From contig NZ_CP117439.1 of the NCBI RefSeq assembly GCF_030687575.1, positions 3,029,501 through 3,093,500 on the forward strand: a stretch of 64,000 bases of DNA, read 5' to 3'. Shown here piece after piece: positions 1-9,159 of this stretch. The position numbers and the translations under genes are program-made. The notes beneath the pieces are model-generated. The model searched no databases. It had not been told where the DNA came from and saw nothing but the letters and a program-made list of their open reading frames with translations. The stretch is from Pseudomonas sp. FP2309. GTDB taxonomy: Bacteria > Pseudomonadota > Gammaproteobacteria > Pseudomonadales > Pseudomonadaceae. Numbering within the stretch: position 1 is the stretch's first letter; every line of letters starts with the position of its first letter.

Positions 1-22
1 TTGATCGCACTGCACTAATAAA

Positions 23-47
23 GAGCCCCGCTTAGACGGGGCTTTTT
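23..47. terminator. Rho-independent terminator
   Basis: A GC stem (agccccg / cggggct) around a short ttaga loop is followed by a T-run. It probably ends a transcript entering from the left edge. It also lies downstream of the leftward gene at 115-651, so it may serve both directions. Confidence 0.7.
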
Positions 48-114
48 GTATTCATCGGTTCGAAAGCGAACTTAAATAACATTTCATTTTTCAGAGCCGA
101 CCGGTCACCCCTAC

Positions 115-651
115 TTAAAGTTTGAGGGTTTCGCGCACCGAGCGGACTTCCTCCTTGCTCGCGTCGTAGGCTGCGGCTTGGCCCGCGTATGAAAAAACAT
201 ACGCCTTATCGATATCCACCGCCCCTACTAATGTTTGCGACAGCACGTGCCGTCCGTTCTCGGTAATCACGCAGGTAGTCTCCAGCGCTTCAAGACGGCT
301 CAATGTAGCTGCGTGCATTTTGGTGCACACGCTTTGATAACCGCCCTGGGCAAAATCTTTCTGGATAGATTTGCGCATTTCAAGCAGAACGCCCTCCAGA
401 TTAACTTTATGCCCCACCTCGATGGGCGTGCCGGTTAACTCCATGACCATCACAGTGTTGCCATTTTCATCATTCTTGATCGCCCGCTGTCGCGAGACCG
501 GCTGCGGTTTTGTCGGTGCCTCGCCGTCGGCTGCCACTTCCTCGATTTGCCAGCCGCTGGGCCAATGAACTTCAGGGTCCGCTGCCGCCGCCAAGGAACT
601 GGCCAACAGCAAACATGCAGTACTTAACAGCCGTTTACGAACGTCGCTCAT
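115..651 (-). CDS. Putative secreted/periplasmic protein of unknown function
   Basis: The 178-residue protein starts MSDVRKRLLSTACLLLASS and has a clear Sec signal peptide that ends near AAAADPEV. The mature part carries two cysteines (in SVCTK and TTCVI) that could form a periplasmic disulfide. No domain was recognised. An in-frame TTG 15 nt upstream was rejected because the ATG at 651 directly opens the signal peptide. It is divergent from gloA, with about 200 nt between them. Function unknown; only the signal-peptide call is firm. Confidence 0.75.
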   Translation of the reverse strand: MSDVRKRLLSTACLLLASSLAAAADPEVHWPSGWQIEEVAADGEAPTKPQPVSRQRAIKNDENGNTVMVMELTGTPIEVGHKVNLEGVLLEMRKSIQKDFAQGGYQSVCTKMHAATLSRLEALETTCVITENGRHVLSQTLVGAVDIDKAYVFSYAGQAAAYDASKEEVRSVRETLKL

Positions 652-849
652 GCGAAAAACACCCAAGGATCAAGTGCCGAAGTTTGAGCCCCACCGCCCG
701 CAACTCGCAAGACCTGCGTTCCCTTTTTCATTTGGCGCAGCAGGCGGGCCTTGCGTATCATGGCGGCGCTGCACGGATGCCGCCCGCAAGCCAAGGGAAC
801 GCTCCCCACACCTGGAGCCGCGTTTGCCCCATTTTTTTCTGGAGGGCCC

Positions 850-1371
850 ATGAGCCTGCACGAACTGAACACTTTCCCGGGCGTCACCGCCCAACCTGAC
901 ACCGCCACCTCGAACTTCGTGTTCAACCACACCATGCTGCGGGTCAAGGACATCACCAAGTCGCTGGATTTCTACACCCGCGTACTGGGCTTCTCTCTGG
1001 TTGAAAAACGCGACTTCCCCGAAGCCGAGTTCAGCCTGTACTTCCTGGCTCTGGTGGACAAATCCCAGATTCCAGCCGACGCCGCCGCGCGTACCCAATG
1101 GATGAAGTCGATCCCGGGCATCCTGGAACTGACCCACAACCACGGCACCGAAAACGATGCCGACTTCGCCTACCACAACGGCAATACCGACCCTCGCGGC
1201 TTCGGCCATATCTGCATCTCGGTGCCGGATATCGTCGCCGCATGCGAACGCTTTGAAGCCCTTGGCTGTGATTTTCAGAAGCGCCTGAGCGACGGCCGCA
1301 TGAAGAGCCTGGCGTTCATCAAGGACCCGGATGCGTACTGGGTTGAGATCATTCAACCCGCACCGCTGTAA
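850..1371 (+). CDS. gloA: Lactoylglutathione lyase (glyoxalase I)
   Basis: Converts the hemithioacetal of methylglyoxal and glutathione to S-lactoylglutathione in the cytosol. The 173-aa protein is a single VOC-fold unit: the segment from NHTMLRVKD through DFYTRVLGF is typical, and the metal ligands expected of the family are visible (His in FNHTML, Glu in ILELTHNHG, His in GFGHICI, Glu in YWVEII). The length fits the longer proteobacterial GloA class. The ATG at 850 is chosen for the GGAG six bases upstream; an upstream in-frame ATG would add a low-complexity, non-homologous segment. A terminator follows directly. Confidence 0.93.
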   Translation: MSLHELNTFPGVTAQPDTATSNFVFNHTMLRVKDITKSLDFYTRVLGFSLVEKRDFPEAEFSLYFLALVDKSQIPADAAARTQWMKSIPGILELTHNHGTENDADFAYHNGNTDPRGFGHICISVPDIVAACERFEALGCDFQKRLSDGRMKSLAFIKDPDAYWVEIIQPAPL

Positions 1372-1374
1372 CGA

Positions 1375-1405
1375 AAAAACCCCATGATGACTCATGGGGT
1401 TTTTC
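1375..1405. terminator. Bidirectional terminator between gloA and ahpF
   Basis: aaaaaacccc-atga-tgac-tcat-ggggttttt forms a stem with an A-run before it and a T-run after it, so it can end both rightward gloA and leftward ahpF transcripts. Confidence 0.85.
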
Positions 1406-1421
1406 ATTTGCAGGGCCTGAC

Positions 1422-2987
1422 TTACGCCGGCGCAGACGTGCGGATCAGATGATCGAACGCGCTCAGGGAGGCCTTGGCGCCCTCACCTACTGCAATCACG
1501 ATCTGCTTGTACGGCACCGTCGTGACATCACCGGCCGCGAATACACCGGGCAGTGATGTTTCGCCACGGGCATCGACAATAATCTCGCCGCGCGGTGTCA
1601 GCTCTACCGTGCCTTTGAGCCAGTCGGTGTTGGGCAGCAAGCCGATCTGCACGAAGATCCCTTCCAGGTCGATCGTCTTGAACTCACCGCTATCGCGGTC
1701 CTTGTACGCCAGGCCGGTGACTTTCTGACCGTCACCTTTAACTTCGCTGGTCAGCGCGCTGGTGATGACGTCCACGTTGGGCAGGCTGTGCAGCTTGCGT
1801 TGCAATACGGCGTCGGCGCGCAGTTTGCTGTCGAACTCAAGCAGGGTCACGTGGCTGACGATACCGGCCAGGTCGATGGCCGCTTCCACGCCGGAGTTAC
1901 CGCCACCGATCACCGCCACGCGCTTGCCTTTGAACAACGGGCCGTCGCAGTGCGGGCAGAAGCACACGCCCTTGGCTTTGTATTCCTGCTCACCCGGCAC
2001 ACCCATTTCGCGCCAGCGGGCGCCGGTGGCGAGGATTACGGTCTTGGACTTGAGCATAGCGCCGCTTTCGAAGCGAATTTCGTGCAACTCACCGGGATTT
2101 TTTGCCGGTACCAGGCTGCTGGCACGCTGCAGATTCATGATGTCCACGTCGTATTGACGCACATGGGCTTCCAGCGCACTGGCCAGTTTCGGCCCTTCGG
2201 TTTCCTGCACCGAGATGAAGTTCTCGATGGACATGGTGTCCAGCACCTGCCCGCCGAAGCGCTCGGCGGCAACGCCGGTGCGGATGCCTTTACGTGCGGC
2301 ATAGATCGCAGCCGAAGAACCAGCAGGTCCGCCACCCACAACCAGTACATCAAACGCGTCTTTGGCGCTGATTTTCTCGGCGGCCTTTTCAATACCGCTG
2401 GTGTCGAGCTTGGCGAGGATTTCTTCCAGGCCCATGCGGCCCTGACCGAAGTTCACACCGTTGAGGTACACGCTCGGTACCGCCATGATCTGGCGCTCAT
2501 CGACTTCTGCCTGAAACAGTGCACCATCGATCGCGACGTGGCGGATGTTCGGGTTGAGCACCGCCATCAAGTTGAGCGCCTGGACCACGTCCGGGCAGTT
2601 CTGGCACGACAGCGAGAAGTATGTCTCGAAGCTGAACTCGCCTTTGAGGGCGCGGATCTGTTCAATCACTTCGACACTGGCCTTCGACGGGTGGCCACCG
2701 ACTTGCAGCAGGGCCAGCACCAACGAAGTGAATTCATGACCCATCGGGATGCCGGCGAAACGCAGGCTGATGTCGGCACCCGGGCGGTTGATGGAGAACG
2801 ACGGCTTGCGCGCATCGTCACCGTCGGTTTTCAGGGCAATCAGCGTGGTGAGGCTGACAACGTCCTGCAGAAGAGCGAGCATTTCCTGGGATTTCGCGCC
2901 GTCATCGAGGGAGGCGACGATCTCAATCGGCTGGGTGACCCGTTCCAGGTATGACTTCAACTGAGCTTTAAGATTGGCGTCCAACAT
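1422..2987 (-). CDS. ahpF: Alkyl hydroperoxide reductase subunit F
   Basis: FAD/NADH-dependent disulfide reductase that re-reduces AhpC. The 521-aa protein has the AhpF order: an N-terminal tandem thioredoxin-like domain with a CQNC redox pair ([10 protein letters not shown]), an FAD-binding [10 protein letters not shown] motif near residue 216, an NAD-binding GGGNSG motif near 360, the catalytic CPHC pair ([11 protein letters not shown]) and a C-terminal [12 protein letters not shown] motif. It lies 127 nt downstream of ahpC on the same strand, with a hairpin terminator between them that could reduce its expression relative to ahpC. Confidence 0.97.
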   Translation of the reverse strand: MLDANLKAQLKSYLERVTQPIEIVASLDDGAKSQEMLALLQDVVSLTTLIALKTDGDDARKPSFSINRPGADISLRFAGIPMGHEFTSLVLALLQVGGHPSKASVEVIEQIRALKGEFSFETYFSLSCQNCPDVVQALNLMAVLNPNIRHVAIDGALFQAEVDERQIMAVPSVYLNGVNFGQGRMGLEEILAKLDTSGIEKAAEKISAKDAFDVLVVGGGPAGSSAAIYAARKGIRTGVAAERFGGQVLDTMSIENFISVQETEGPKLASALEAHVRQYDVDIMNLQRASSLVPAKNPGELHEIRFESGAMLKSKTVILATGARWREMGVPGEQEYKAKGVCFCPHCDGPLFKGKRVAVIGGGNSGVEAAIDLAGIVSHVTLLEFDSKLRADAVLQRKLHSLPNVDVITSALTSEVKGDGQKVTGLAYKDRDSGEFKTIDLEGIFVQIGLLPNTDWLKGTVELTPRGEIIVDARGETSLPGVFAAGDVTTVPYKQIVIAVGEGAKASLSAFDHLIRTSAPA

Positions 2988-3023
2988 ACGGGCGATTTCC
3001 TATTAATTCGGTTTATTGCAGAC

Positions 3024-3061
3024 AAAAAAACGCCCGAGCGAATCTCGCCCGGGCGTTTTGA
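3024..3061 (-). terminator. Intercistronic terminator/attenuator between ahpC and ahpF
   Basis: The hairpin cgcccgagcg / cgcccgggcg has an A-run on its + strand left side, which is the T-run for leftward transcription. It lies between ahpC (upstream) and ahpF (downstream), so it is likely a partial terminator that sets the AhpC:AhpF ratio. Confidence 0.7.
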
Positions 3062-3114
3062 GGGCGGATGCAGCTTACTTAGGTGCGGAATCCCGCCCTG
3101 GGTATTTCACAGAC

Positions 3115-3678
3115 TTAGATCTTGCCGACCAGGTCCAGAGACGGTGCCAGGGTGGCCTCGCCTTCTTTCCACTTGGCTGGGCACACTTCGCCCGGGTGGG
3201 CTGCAACGTACTGAGCGGCCTTGATTTTGCGCAACAGCTCGGAAGCGTCGCGGCCTACACCGCCGTCGTTCAGCTCAACGATCTTGATCTGACCTTCAGG
3301 GTTGATCACGAAGGTGCCGCGGTCGGCCAGGCCAGCTTCTTCGATCAGCACGTCGAAGTTGCGGGAGATGGTCAGGGTCGGGTCGCCGATCATGGTGTAC
3401 TGGATCTTGCCGATGGCTGGCGAGGTGTTGTGCCAGGCAGCGTGAGCAAAGTGAGTGTCAGTGGAAACGCTGTAGATTTCGACACCCAGTTTCTGGAACT
3501 CGGCGTAGTTGTCAGCCAGGTCTTCCAGTTCTGTCGGGCAAACGAAGGTGAAGTCGGCTGGGTAGAAGAACACGACCGACCATTTGCCTTTCAGGTCAGC
3601 GTCGGACACATCTACGAAGCTGCCGTTTTTGAATGCGGTGGCTTTGAACGGTTTTACTTGGCTGTTGATGATAGGCAT
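3115..3678 (-). CDS. ahpC: Alkyl hydroperoxide reductase subunit C (2-Cys peroxiredoxin)
   Basis: Reduces hydrogen peroxide, organic peroxides and peroxynitrite in the cytosol; its partner AhpF is the next gene. The 187-aa protein has the peroxidatic cysteine in [12 protein letters not shown] and the resolving cysteine in GEVCPAKW, as in typical 2-Cys AhpC, plus the GGVG loop and a C-terminal segment characteristic of the AhpC class. A GGAG-type ribosome site (cggagagtcaacg) precedes the start. In this genus the gene is usually controlled by OxyR; a weak OxyR-like half-site lies about 100 nt upstream. Confidence 0.97.
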   Translation of the reverse strand: MPIINSQVKPFKATAFKNGSFVDVSDADLKGKWSVVFFYPADFTFVCPTELEDLADNYAEFQKLGVEIYSVSTDTHFAHAAWHNTSPAIGKIQYTMIGDPTLTISRNFDVLIEEAGLADRGTFVINPEGQIKIVELNDGGVGRDASELLRKIKAAQYVAAHPGEVCPAKWKEGEATLAPSLDLVGKI

Positions 3679-3779
3679 CGTTGACTCTCCGTCAGGGTTT
3701 GTAAGAGGGCGTTAAGTTGATGAAGTGAATGCTACCCACTCTTTCCGGCGATGGCTCATTGGCAAACCTGATGCTCACG

Positions 3780-3794
3780 ATTGGTTTTCCCTAT
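3780..3794 (-). promoter_or_regulatory. Possible OxyR half-site upstream of ahpC
   Basis: ATTG-N7-CTAT resembles one ATAG-N7-CTAT half of the OxyR motif, with one mismatch. The second half at the required N7 spacing is poor (CTGT, GAAG). Position and family knowledge favour OxyR control; the motif alone is weak. Confidence 0.3.
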
Positions 3795-3821
3795 CAGCTG
3801 ACTGTATTAATAGAAGAAATC

Positions 3822-4754
3822 TCAAAGCAGTGGCTGGGTAGCCAGGGTCATGCCCAGAAAAGGCGTCGCTTCAACATAGCGCATGGCCGATTTCATGTCG
3901 CTCCAGCCGACGTAACTCATCAGCGACTTCAAATCCCAGCCATTGCGATGGGCCCAGGTGGCGAAGCCCCGGCGCAAGGAATGGCTGGTGTATTGCTCAG
4001 CGGCGATGCCCGCGCGCTCAAGTGCCTGGCGCAACAGCGGGATCACACTGTTGGGGTGCAAGCCCTCCTCTGCCAGATTGCCCCAGCGGTCAATGCCACG
4101 GAACACCGGGCCGCGCACCAGCGCGGCAACGCTGAGCCATTCGCTGTAGGCCTGCACGGGGCAAAGGCGCAACAGCGCCGGGGTGTGATAAGTCTTGCCG
4201 AGGTTGTCACGGTCACTTTTGCTGCGCGGCAGGTAGACGCTGATTCCGGCACCCGGCGTGGCCTGCACATGCTCGATGCGTAATCGGCACAATTCATCAC
4301 TGCGAAAACCGCGCCAGAAGCCGAGCAGGATTAACGCGGTGTCGCGCTTGGCGCGCAGCAGCAGAGGTTGATCCTGTGCCTGGATGGCCGCGCAAGCTTC
4401 TGCGTCCAGCGACGCCACCACCTGCTCCAGGTGCTGGAGTTGCAACGGCTCGGCTTGTTTCTCCTGGGCCGGATGCACGGCGCGAATGCCTTTGAGCACC
4501 TTGCGCACCACCGGCGCTTTGGTCGGGTCAGGAAAGCCCTGACTGGTATGCCACTGCGCTAATGCCGAGAGCCGCAGCTTCAACGTATTGACCGCCAACA
4601 CACCAGCATGCGCCACCAGATAGCGCGCGACGCTGTCACTGGTGGCGGGCAGGAACCCACCCCAACTCACTTCAAAATGCTCGATGGCCGCACGATAGCT
4701 GCGGCGCGTGTTATCGCGGGTGGCGGCGTTGAGGTAACGATCCAGATCGCTCAT
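3822..4754 (-). CDS. Tyrosine recombinase / integrase-family protein (XerC/D-like)
   Basis: The 310-aa protein has a SAM-like core-binding domain (residues 1-100) and a catalytic domain with every catalytic residue in place: R151 (GFRSDEL), K179 (PRSKSD), H258 and R261 (HSLRRG), W284 and the nucleophile Y293 (RYVEA). It is therefore likely an active DNA strand-exchange enzyme. An upstream in-frame ATG (4853) would add 33 non-homologous residues that cover the divergent promoter, so MSDLDRYL is chosen. It is divergent from a KfrA-like gene. No att repeats or mobile genes were seen around it, so this looks like a resident chromosomal recombinase. Target site unknown. Confidence 0.88.
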   Translation of the reverse strand: MSDLDRYLNAATRDNTRRSYRAAIEHFEVSWGGFLPATSDSVARYLVAHAGVLAVNTLKLRLSALAQWHTSQGFPDPTKAPVVRKVLKGIRAVHPAQEKQAEPLQLQHLEQVVASLDAEACAAIQAQDQPLLLRAKRDTALILLGFWRGFRSDELCRLRIEHVQATPGAGISVYLPRSKSDRDNLGKTYHTPALLRLCPVQAYSEWLSVAALVRGPVFRGIDRWGNLAEEGLHPNSVIPLLRQALERAGIAAEQYTSHSLRRGFATWAHRNGWDLKSLMSYVGWSDMKSAMRYVEATPFLGMTLATQPLL

Positions 4755-4873
4755 GGGAGGCCTATTCGTACTGCTGGCAGGTATACATGCGTTCAGAACG
4801 CAGATCACACGAGATAATACGCCAATATCCCGTCTGTTAAACCATGAATTCAAACAGCTTTTTATTCATGTTA

Positions 4874-4893
4874 TAGTACGTATATACATACTA
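4874..4893. promoter_or_regulatory. 20-bp palindrome, candidate operator of the KfrA-like protein
   Basis: TAGTACGTATATACATACTA matches its own reverse complement at 18 of 20 positions. It lies 31 nt before the KfrA-like start, in the divergent intergenic region, and overlaps a plausible -10 region. Plasmid KfrA proteins bind palindromes in their own promoter and autorepress (known for the family). That this is the site here is inference. Confidence 0.55.
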
Positions 4894-4924
4894 CATACCA
4901 CAGTACTAAATCGACGGAGACCCC

Positions 4925-5932
4925 ATGGCTCGCGGCGGCATAAACAAAGCAGTAGTTCAAACGGCACGCCTGGCGATCCTTGCCCGCGGCGAAAACCCCA
5001 GCATCGATGCCGTGCGCATCGAGATGGGCAATACCGGCTCGAAAACCACAATTCATCGTTACTTAAAGGAGTTGGACGACAGCGAAACCCGCCTGACCAT
5101 CACCGAGGCGCCAATCGACGATGAGCTGGGTGAGCTGGTGGCGCGACTGGCCCAGCGCTTGAAGGAGAAAGCGCAAGAACCGATTGATCTGGCCCTGGCC
5201 CAGTTCGAGCAGCAAAAAGCCGCCCTGCTCGCTCAGCTGGCGTCGCTTGAGGAGGCCCACGGTCAGCTCAAGCAACAATTTGATATTCAGGCCGCTGCAC
5301 TGGCAGAGGAAAGCGCGGCACTGCAAACCGCCAGCACCAGCCTGCAAACCGAACAAACCCGTAACGCGGGGCTCAGCCAGGCGTGCAGTGATTACGAATT
5401 ACGCATTAACGACAAGGATGAGCAGATTCGCTCGCTGGAAGAGAAGCACCTGCATGCCCGCGAGGCGCTGGAGCACTACCGCAACGCAATCAAGGACCAG
5501 CGCGAGCAAGAACAGCGACGCCACGAAGGTCAGTTGCAGCAGATGCAGGCCGAGTTACGCCAGGCCCAACAAAGCGCCATGGTGCGCCAGGACGAGATCA
5601 CCCAACTGCATCGCGACAATGAGCGGTTGCTGATCGAGCAACGCGTGACCACAAAGGAGTTGGCCGCACTGCAGGGAGAAACCCGCAAAGGCCAGGCCCA
5701 GCAACTGAAACTGAGCGAGCAAGTGAATCAGATCGACAGCGAGCGCACCCTGCTTCAGGAACGCCTGCGTGTCGCACTGCTGGAAAGCGAATCACGCCAC
5801 CAGGCGCTGGCCGAGCAACAACACACCAACAAAACGCTCGAATTGGACCTGGTAAAGGCCCAGGCGAGTATCGAGGCATTGCGCCTGGCAGCCGCCATTG
5901 CGACAGCGCCAGAGGCAACACCGCACGCCTGA
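4925..5932 (+). CDS. KfrA-like DNA-binding coiled-coil protein
   Basis: The 335-aa protein has an N-terminal KfrA-type helix-turn-helix region (residues about 1-60, with ILARGENPSIDAVR and GSKTTIHRYLKEL). An almost uninterrupted coiled coil follows from about residue 65 to 320, rich in E, Q, L, A and R. On plasmids KfrA is an autorepressor and assembles multimers that assist partitioning. A chromosomal copy diverging from a tyrosine recombinase suggests that the pair forms one locus. Its stop codon (5930-5932) directly abuts the stop of the convergent gor gene, with no spacer. Confidence 0.85.
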   Translation: MARGGINKAVVQTARLAILARGENPSIDAVRIEMGNTGSKTTIHRYLKELDDSETRLTITEAPIDDELGELVARLAQRLKEKAQEPIDLALAQFEQQKAALLAQLASLEEAHGQLKQQFDIQAAALAEESAALQTASTSLQTEQTRNAGLSQACSDYELRINDKDEQIRSLEEKHLHAREALEHYRNAIKDQREQEQRRHEGQLQQMQAELRQAQQSAMVRQDEITQLHRDNERLLIEQRVTTKELAALQGETRKGQAQQLKLSEQVNQIDSERTLLQERLRVALLESESRHQALAEQQHTNKTLELDLVKAQASIEALRLAAAIATAPEATPHA

Positions 5933-7291
5933 TCAGTCGGCCACAGGCGTGCGCAGGGTGACGAATTCTTCCGCCGCCGTTGGGTGCACGCCGATGGTTT
6001 CATCGAAATGCCGCTTGGTCGCCCCCGCCTTGAGCGCGATCGCCAGGCCCTGGATGATTTCACCGGCGTCCGGCCCCACCATGTGGCAGCCCAGCACTTT
6101 ATCGGTGTCGGCGTCGACCACCAGTTTCATCAGGGTCTTTTCCTGGCAATCGGTCAGCGTCAGCTTCATCGGCCGGAAGCGGCTTTCGAAGATCAGCACG
6201 TTATGGCCGTTCTTCTTCGCGTCTTCCTCCGTGAGCCCTACCGTGCCGATATTCGGCAGGCTGAACACGGCCGTCGGGATCATCGCGTAATCCACCGGAC
6301 GGTATTGCTCAGGCTTGAACAGGCGACGCGCCACGGCCATGCCTTCGGCGAGCGCCACCGGTGTCAGTTGTACCCGGCCGATCACATCACCAATCGCCAG
6401 GATCGACGGCTCGCTGGTTTCGTAGTGATCATTGACCTGGATAAACCCGCGCTCGTCCAATTTGACGCCAGTGTTCTCCAACCCAAGGTTATCCAGCATC
6501 GGACGGCGCCCCGTGGCGTAGAACACGCAATCGGTTTCCAGTACACGGCCGTCTTTCAAGGTGGCCTTGAGACTGCCGTCAGCGCTCTTGTCAATGCGGG
6601 CGATATCGGCGTTGAACTGCAGGTCCAGGCCGCGCTTGGTCAGCTCTTCCTGCAGATGCTTGCGCACCGCACCATCAAAACCACGCAAGAACAGATCACC
6701 GCGATACAAGAGCGAGGTCCGGGCGCCCAGGCCTTGGAAAATACCGGCGAATTCCACCGCGATATAACCGCCACCCACCACCAATACGCGCTTGGGCAGC
6801 TCTTTAAGGAAGAACGCTTCGTTAGACCCTATAGCGTGCTCATGCCCTGGAATCTCGGGAATCTGTGGCCAGCCACCCACAGCGACCAGGACGTGCCTGG
6901 CGGTGAAGCGCTCGCCATTGATCTCCACCTGATGCGCATCCACCAGACGCGCATGCCCCTCATGCAGGGTCACGCCGCTATTGACCAGCAGGTTGCGGTA
7001 GATACCGTTGAGGCGATTGATCTCGCGGTCTTTGTTGGCGATCAGCGTGGCCCAATCAAAGTGTGCTTCGCTCAGCGACCAGCCAAAGCCGCTGGCCTGC
7101 TCGAAGTCTTCGGCAAAATGTGCGCCATACACCAACAGTTTCTTGGGTACGCACCCCACGTTCACGCAGGTACCGCCCAGGTAGCGGCTTTCTGCCACGG
7201 CCACCTTGGCACCAAAGCCCGCCGCGAAGCGCGCCGCGCGAACACCGCCGGAACCGGCACCAATTACATATAGATCAAAATCGTAGGCCAT
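5933..7291 (-). CDS. gor: Glutathione-disulfide reductase
   Basis: NADPH-dependent reduction of oxidised glutathione in the cytosol. The 452-aa protein shows the FAD-binding [10 protein letters not shown] near residue 11, the redox-active disulfide in [14 protein letters not shown], the NADPH-binding [10 protein letters not shown], the ATGRRP segment, the second FAD motif [15 protein letters not shown] and the C-terminal HPTAAEE with the catalytic His-Glu pair. It is full length. It stands alone on the minus strand downstream of galU and its terminator, and belongs functionally with gloA and ahpCF nearby. Confidence 0.96.
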   Translation of the reverse strand: MAYDFDLYVIGAGSGGVRAARFAAGFGAKVAVAESRYLGGTCVNVGCVPKKLLVYGAHFAEDFEQASGFGWSLSEAHFDWATLIANKDREINRLNGIYRNLLVNSGVTLHEGHARLVDAHQVEINGERFTARHVLVAVGGWPQIPEIPGHEHAIGSNEAFFLKELPKRVLVVGGGYIAVEFAGIFQGLGARTSLLYRGDLFLRGFDGAVRKHLQEELTKRGLDLQFNADIARIDKSADGSLKATLKDGRVLETDCVFYATGRRPMLDNLGLENTGVKLDERGFIQVNDHYETSEPSILAIGDVIGRVQLTPVALAEGMAVARRLFKPEQYRPVDYAMIPTAVFSLPNIGTVGLTEEDAKKNGHNVLIFESRFRPMKLTLTDCQEKTLMKLVVDADTDKVLGCHMVGPDAGEIIQGLAIALKAGATKRHFDETIGVHPTAAEEFVTLRTPVAD

Positions 7292-7345
7292 TTCACTCTC
7301 CTCGGCAGGCCGTCAGCATACCGACTTACAGGGTGCTGAAAAACG

Positions 7346-7371
7346 AAAAAGCCACCCGAAGGTGGCTTTTT
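7346..7371. terminator. Terminator after galU
   Basis: aaaaagccaccc-gaa-gggtggcttttt-type stem with A/T runs on both sides (aaaaagccacc ... ggtggcttttta). It lies just downstream of leftward galU and upstream of gor. Confidence 0.85.
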
Positions 7372-7390
7372 AGCGGCAGACAGGCGTGAA

Positions 7391-8230
7391 TCAGTAAGCC
7401 TTGCCAGTTTTGTAGAAGTGCTCGTAGCAGAAGTTGGTGGCTTCGATGTAGCCTTCAGCACCACCGCAGTCAAAGCGACGGCCCTTGAACTTATAGGCAA
7501 TCACGCAACCGTCTTTGGCTTGCTTGAGCAGCGCGTCGGTGATCTGGATTTCACCGCCCTTGCCCGGCTCGGTTTCTTCGATCAATTTGAAGATATCCGG
7601 CGTCAGGATGTAGCGACCGATGATCGCCAGGTTCGACGGAGCATCTTCAGGCGCTGGTTTTTCAACCATGTCACGAACACGGATCAGGCCATCACCAATG
7701 TCGTCGCCGGCAATCACGCCGTACTTGTTGGTCTCTTGAGGATCAACCTCTTGGACGGCAACGATGGTGCAACGGTACTTTTGATACAGCTTGACCATCT
7801 GAGTCAGTACGCCGTCGCCTTCCAGGTTCACACACAAGTCATCCGCCAGCACCACGGCGAACGGTTCGTCACCGATAAGCGGGCGACCGGTCAGGATCGC
7901 ATGGCCGAGGCCTTTCATCTGGGTCTGGCGGGTGTATGAGAACGAGCACTCGTCGAGCAGCTTGCGGATGCCGACCAGGTATTTTTCCTTGTCGGTGCCT
8001 TTGATCTGGTTTTCCAGCTCATAGCTGATATCGAAGTGGTCTTCCAGCGCGCGCTTACCGCGGCCGGTGACGATGGAGATTTCGTTCAGACCGGCATCCA
8101 GTGCTTCTTCCACGCCGTACTGAATCAGTGGCTTGTTCACCACCGGCAGCATTTCTTTGGGCATGGCCTTGGTCGCTGGCAAGAAGCGAGTGCCGTAACC
8201 GGCTGCTGGGAACAAGCATTTCTTGATCAT
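7391..8230 (-). CDS. galU: UTP-glucose-1-phosphate uridylyltransferase
   Basis: Makes UDP-glucose from UTP and glucose-1-phosphate for exopolysaccharide, LPS and trehalose-related pathways. The 279-aa protein has the nucleotidyltransferase signature FPAAGYGTRFLPATKAMPKE at its N-terminus, the VVLADDLCV substrate loop and the conserved GRRFDCGGAEGY near the C-terminus. Length and sequence are typical of proteobacterial GalU. It stands as a single gene with its own terminator; the 5' side is a 312-nt spacer. Confidence 0.97.
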   Translation of the reverse strand: MIKKCLFPAAGYGTRFLPATKAMPKEMLPVVNKPLIQYGVEEALDAGLNEISIVTGRGKRALEDHFDISYELENQIKGTDKEKYLVGIRKLLDECSFSYTRQTQMKGLGHAILTGRPLIGDEPFAVVLADDLCVNLEGDGVLTQMVKLYQKYRCTIVAVQEVDPQETNKYGVIAGDDIGDGLIRVRDMVEKPAPEDAPSNLAIIGRYILTPDIFKLIEETEPGKGGEIQITDALLKQAKDGCVIAYKFKGRRFDCGGAEGYIEATNFCYEHFYKTGKAY

Positions 8231-8542
8231 ATGGGTCCTTACAAAGGGCTGTGCGTACGGAATTCGGCGCAGTCTAATCAGGCCGCAGCCACCTTACAAT
8301 GGGGTGGGCTACTGGCGTTGCGATGTCATCATAGAGAAAAAAACTCGACGTAAGTTCCGCTGATCTTACGAGCCGTGTCTTAACGGCACGGTAAAACACG
8401 TCGACTTCCCACTGCTGAAACCACCAAGAACCCTTTTAACACGCTTTGCGGCCCGGAACATTGACCTGGAATAACTTGCGCGGCCCCACGACATTTGGCG
8501 CTATCATTAGGCCCTTGAACCACACCACGAGATTGTTAATAG
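8231..8542. other. Intergenic region between galU and a small ORF
   Basis: This 312-nt spacer between divergent genes must hold both promoters. No convincing ORF, hairpin terminator or operator was seen. A TTGACC element at about 8460 has no properly spaced -10. Confidence 0.5.
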
Positions 8543-8728
8543 ATGTCAGAACCAAAAGGCGTGAACGGCTACCTGATCACCAAGCGAGCGGACGGCTGGC
8601 ACCTGATCAACTTCCACGGGGACAGCGTTGCGGGTGTTTTCGAAAGCGAAAGCATGGCGATTGCCGTCGCCGAAGTGTTTGTGGATGAAGCAGGCCACGC
8701 ATCGAGCAAGCGGCCGAAGACCAAGTAA
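8543..8728 (+). CDS. Small conserved hypothetical protein (61 aa)
   Basis: A compact protein without signal peptide or membrane segment. The pattern of YLITKRADGWHLINF followed by an acidic helix (SESMAIAVAEVFVDEA) and a basic tail (SKRPKTK) suggests a small alpha/beta fold. The family was not recognised. Support comes from coding-like codon use, its isolated position and a strong terminator 18 nt after the stop. Role unknown. Confidence 0.7.
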   Translation: MSEPKGVNGYLITKRADGWHLINFHGDSVAGVFESESMAIAVAEVFVDEAGHASSKRPKTK

Positions 8729-8745
8729 GCCTTAAAGCATCACGC

Positions 8746-8773
8746 AAAAAGCCCCGATTTCAGGGGCTTTTTG
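8746..8773 (+). terminator. Terminator after the 61-aa gene
   Basis: aaaaagcccc-gattt-caggggcttttt: a stem with a strong T-run 18 nt after the stop codon. Confidence 0.88.
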
Positions 8774-8870
8774 GTGTTTGTCTGTACCTACATGGCAGTT
8801 CGCTATAATCTTCCGAAAACGCCCCACGACAAGTGTCAGCGCCCTTTCACACCCTTGACGACGACCCTAC

Positions 8871-9152
8871 ATGAACAAACTTCTGGCACTGATTGCGGTA
8901 CTGGCGCTTGCCGGCTGCACCACCACCTCTGATGTCTACCTGAAAAACGGCGAACAAGGCCTGACCATCGACTGCTCGGGCGAGGCCAACTCGTGGGCCA
9001 GTTGCTACGAAAAGGCCGACGCTTCCTGCGCGGGTACCGGCTACCGTATCGTCGGCACCGAAGGCACCCCGGCACTCAAGGAAAGCGACAAAACCCTGGG
9101 CCAGGACGTAGGCAACTTTAAAAGTCGCAGTGTCGTGGTGGTCTGCAAGTAA
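8871..9152 (+). CDS. Small lipoprotein (93 aa)
   Basis: MNKLLALIAVLALAGCTTTS is a lipoprotein signal peptide with an LAGC lipobox; the mature protein would be anchored by Cys15. The mature part has three further cysteines plus one at the C-terminus (IDCSG, ASCYEKADASC, VVVCK), which suggests two disulfides in the periplasm. The residue after the lipid Cys is Thr, not Asp, so outer-membrane sorting is expected. No family was recognised. Confidence 0.8.
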   Translation: MNKLLALIAVLALAGCTTTSDVYLKNGEQGLTIDCSGEANSWASCYEKADASCAGTGYRIVGTEGTPALKESDKTLGQDVGNFKSRSVVVVCK

Positions 9153-9159
9153 CCCTGCG

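Noticed and set aside
670..1407. Long minus-strand frame opposite gloA
   Set aside because: It mirrors gloA codon positions; GC-rich genes often leave antisense frames open. The protein has no recognisable features.
1788..2954. Long plus-strand frame (388 codons) opposite ahpF
   Set aside because: Antisense shadow of a certain ahpF gene; no ribosome site or homology.
3822..5932. Recombinase/KfrA pair as part of an integrated plasmid or prophage
   Set aside because: Flanks are core genes (ahpC, gor), no repeats or cargo genes were seen, and base composition does not change.
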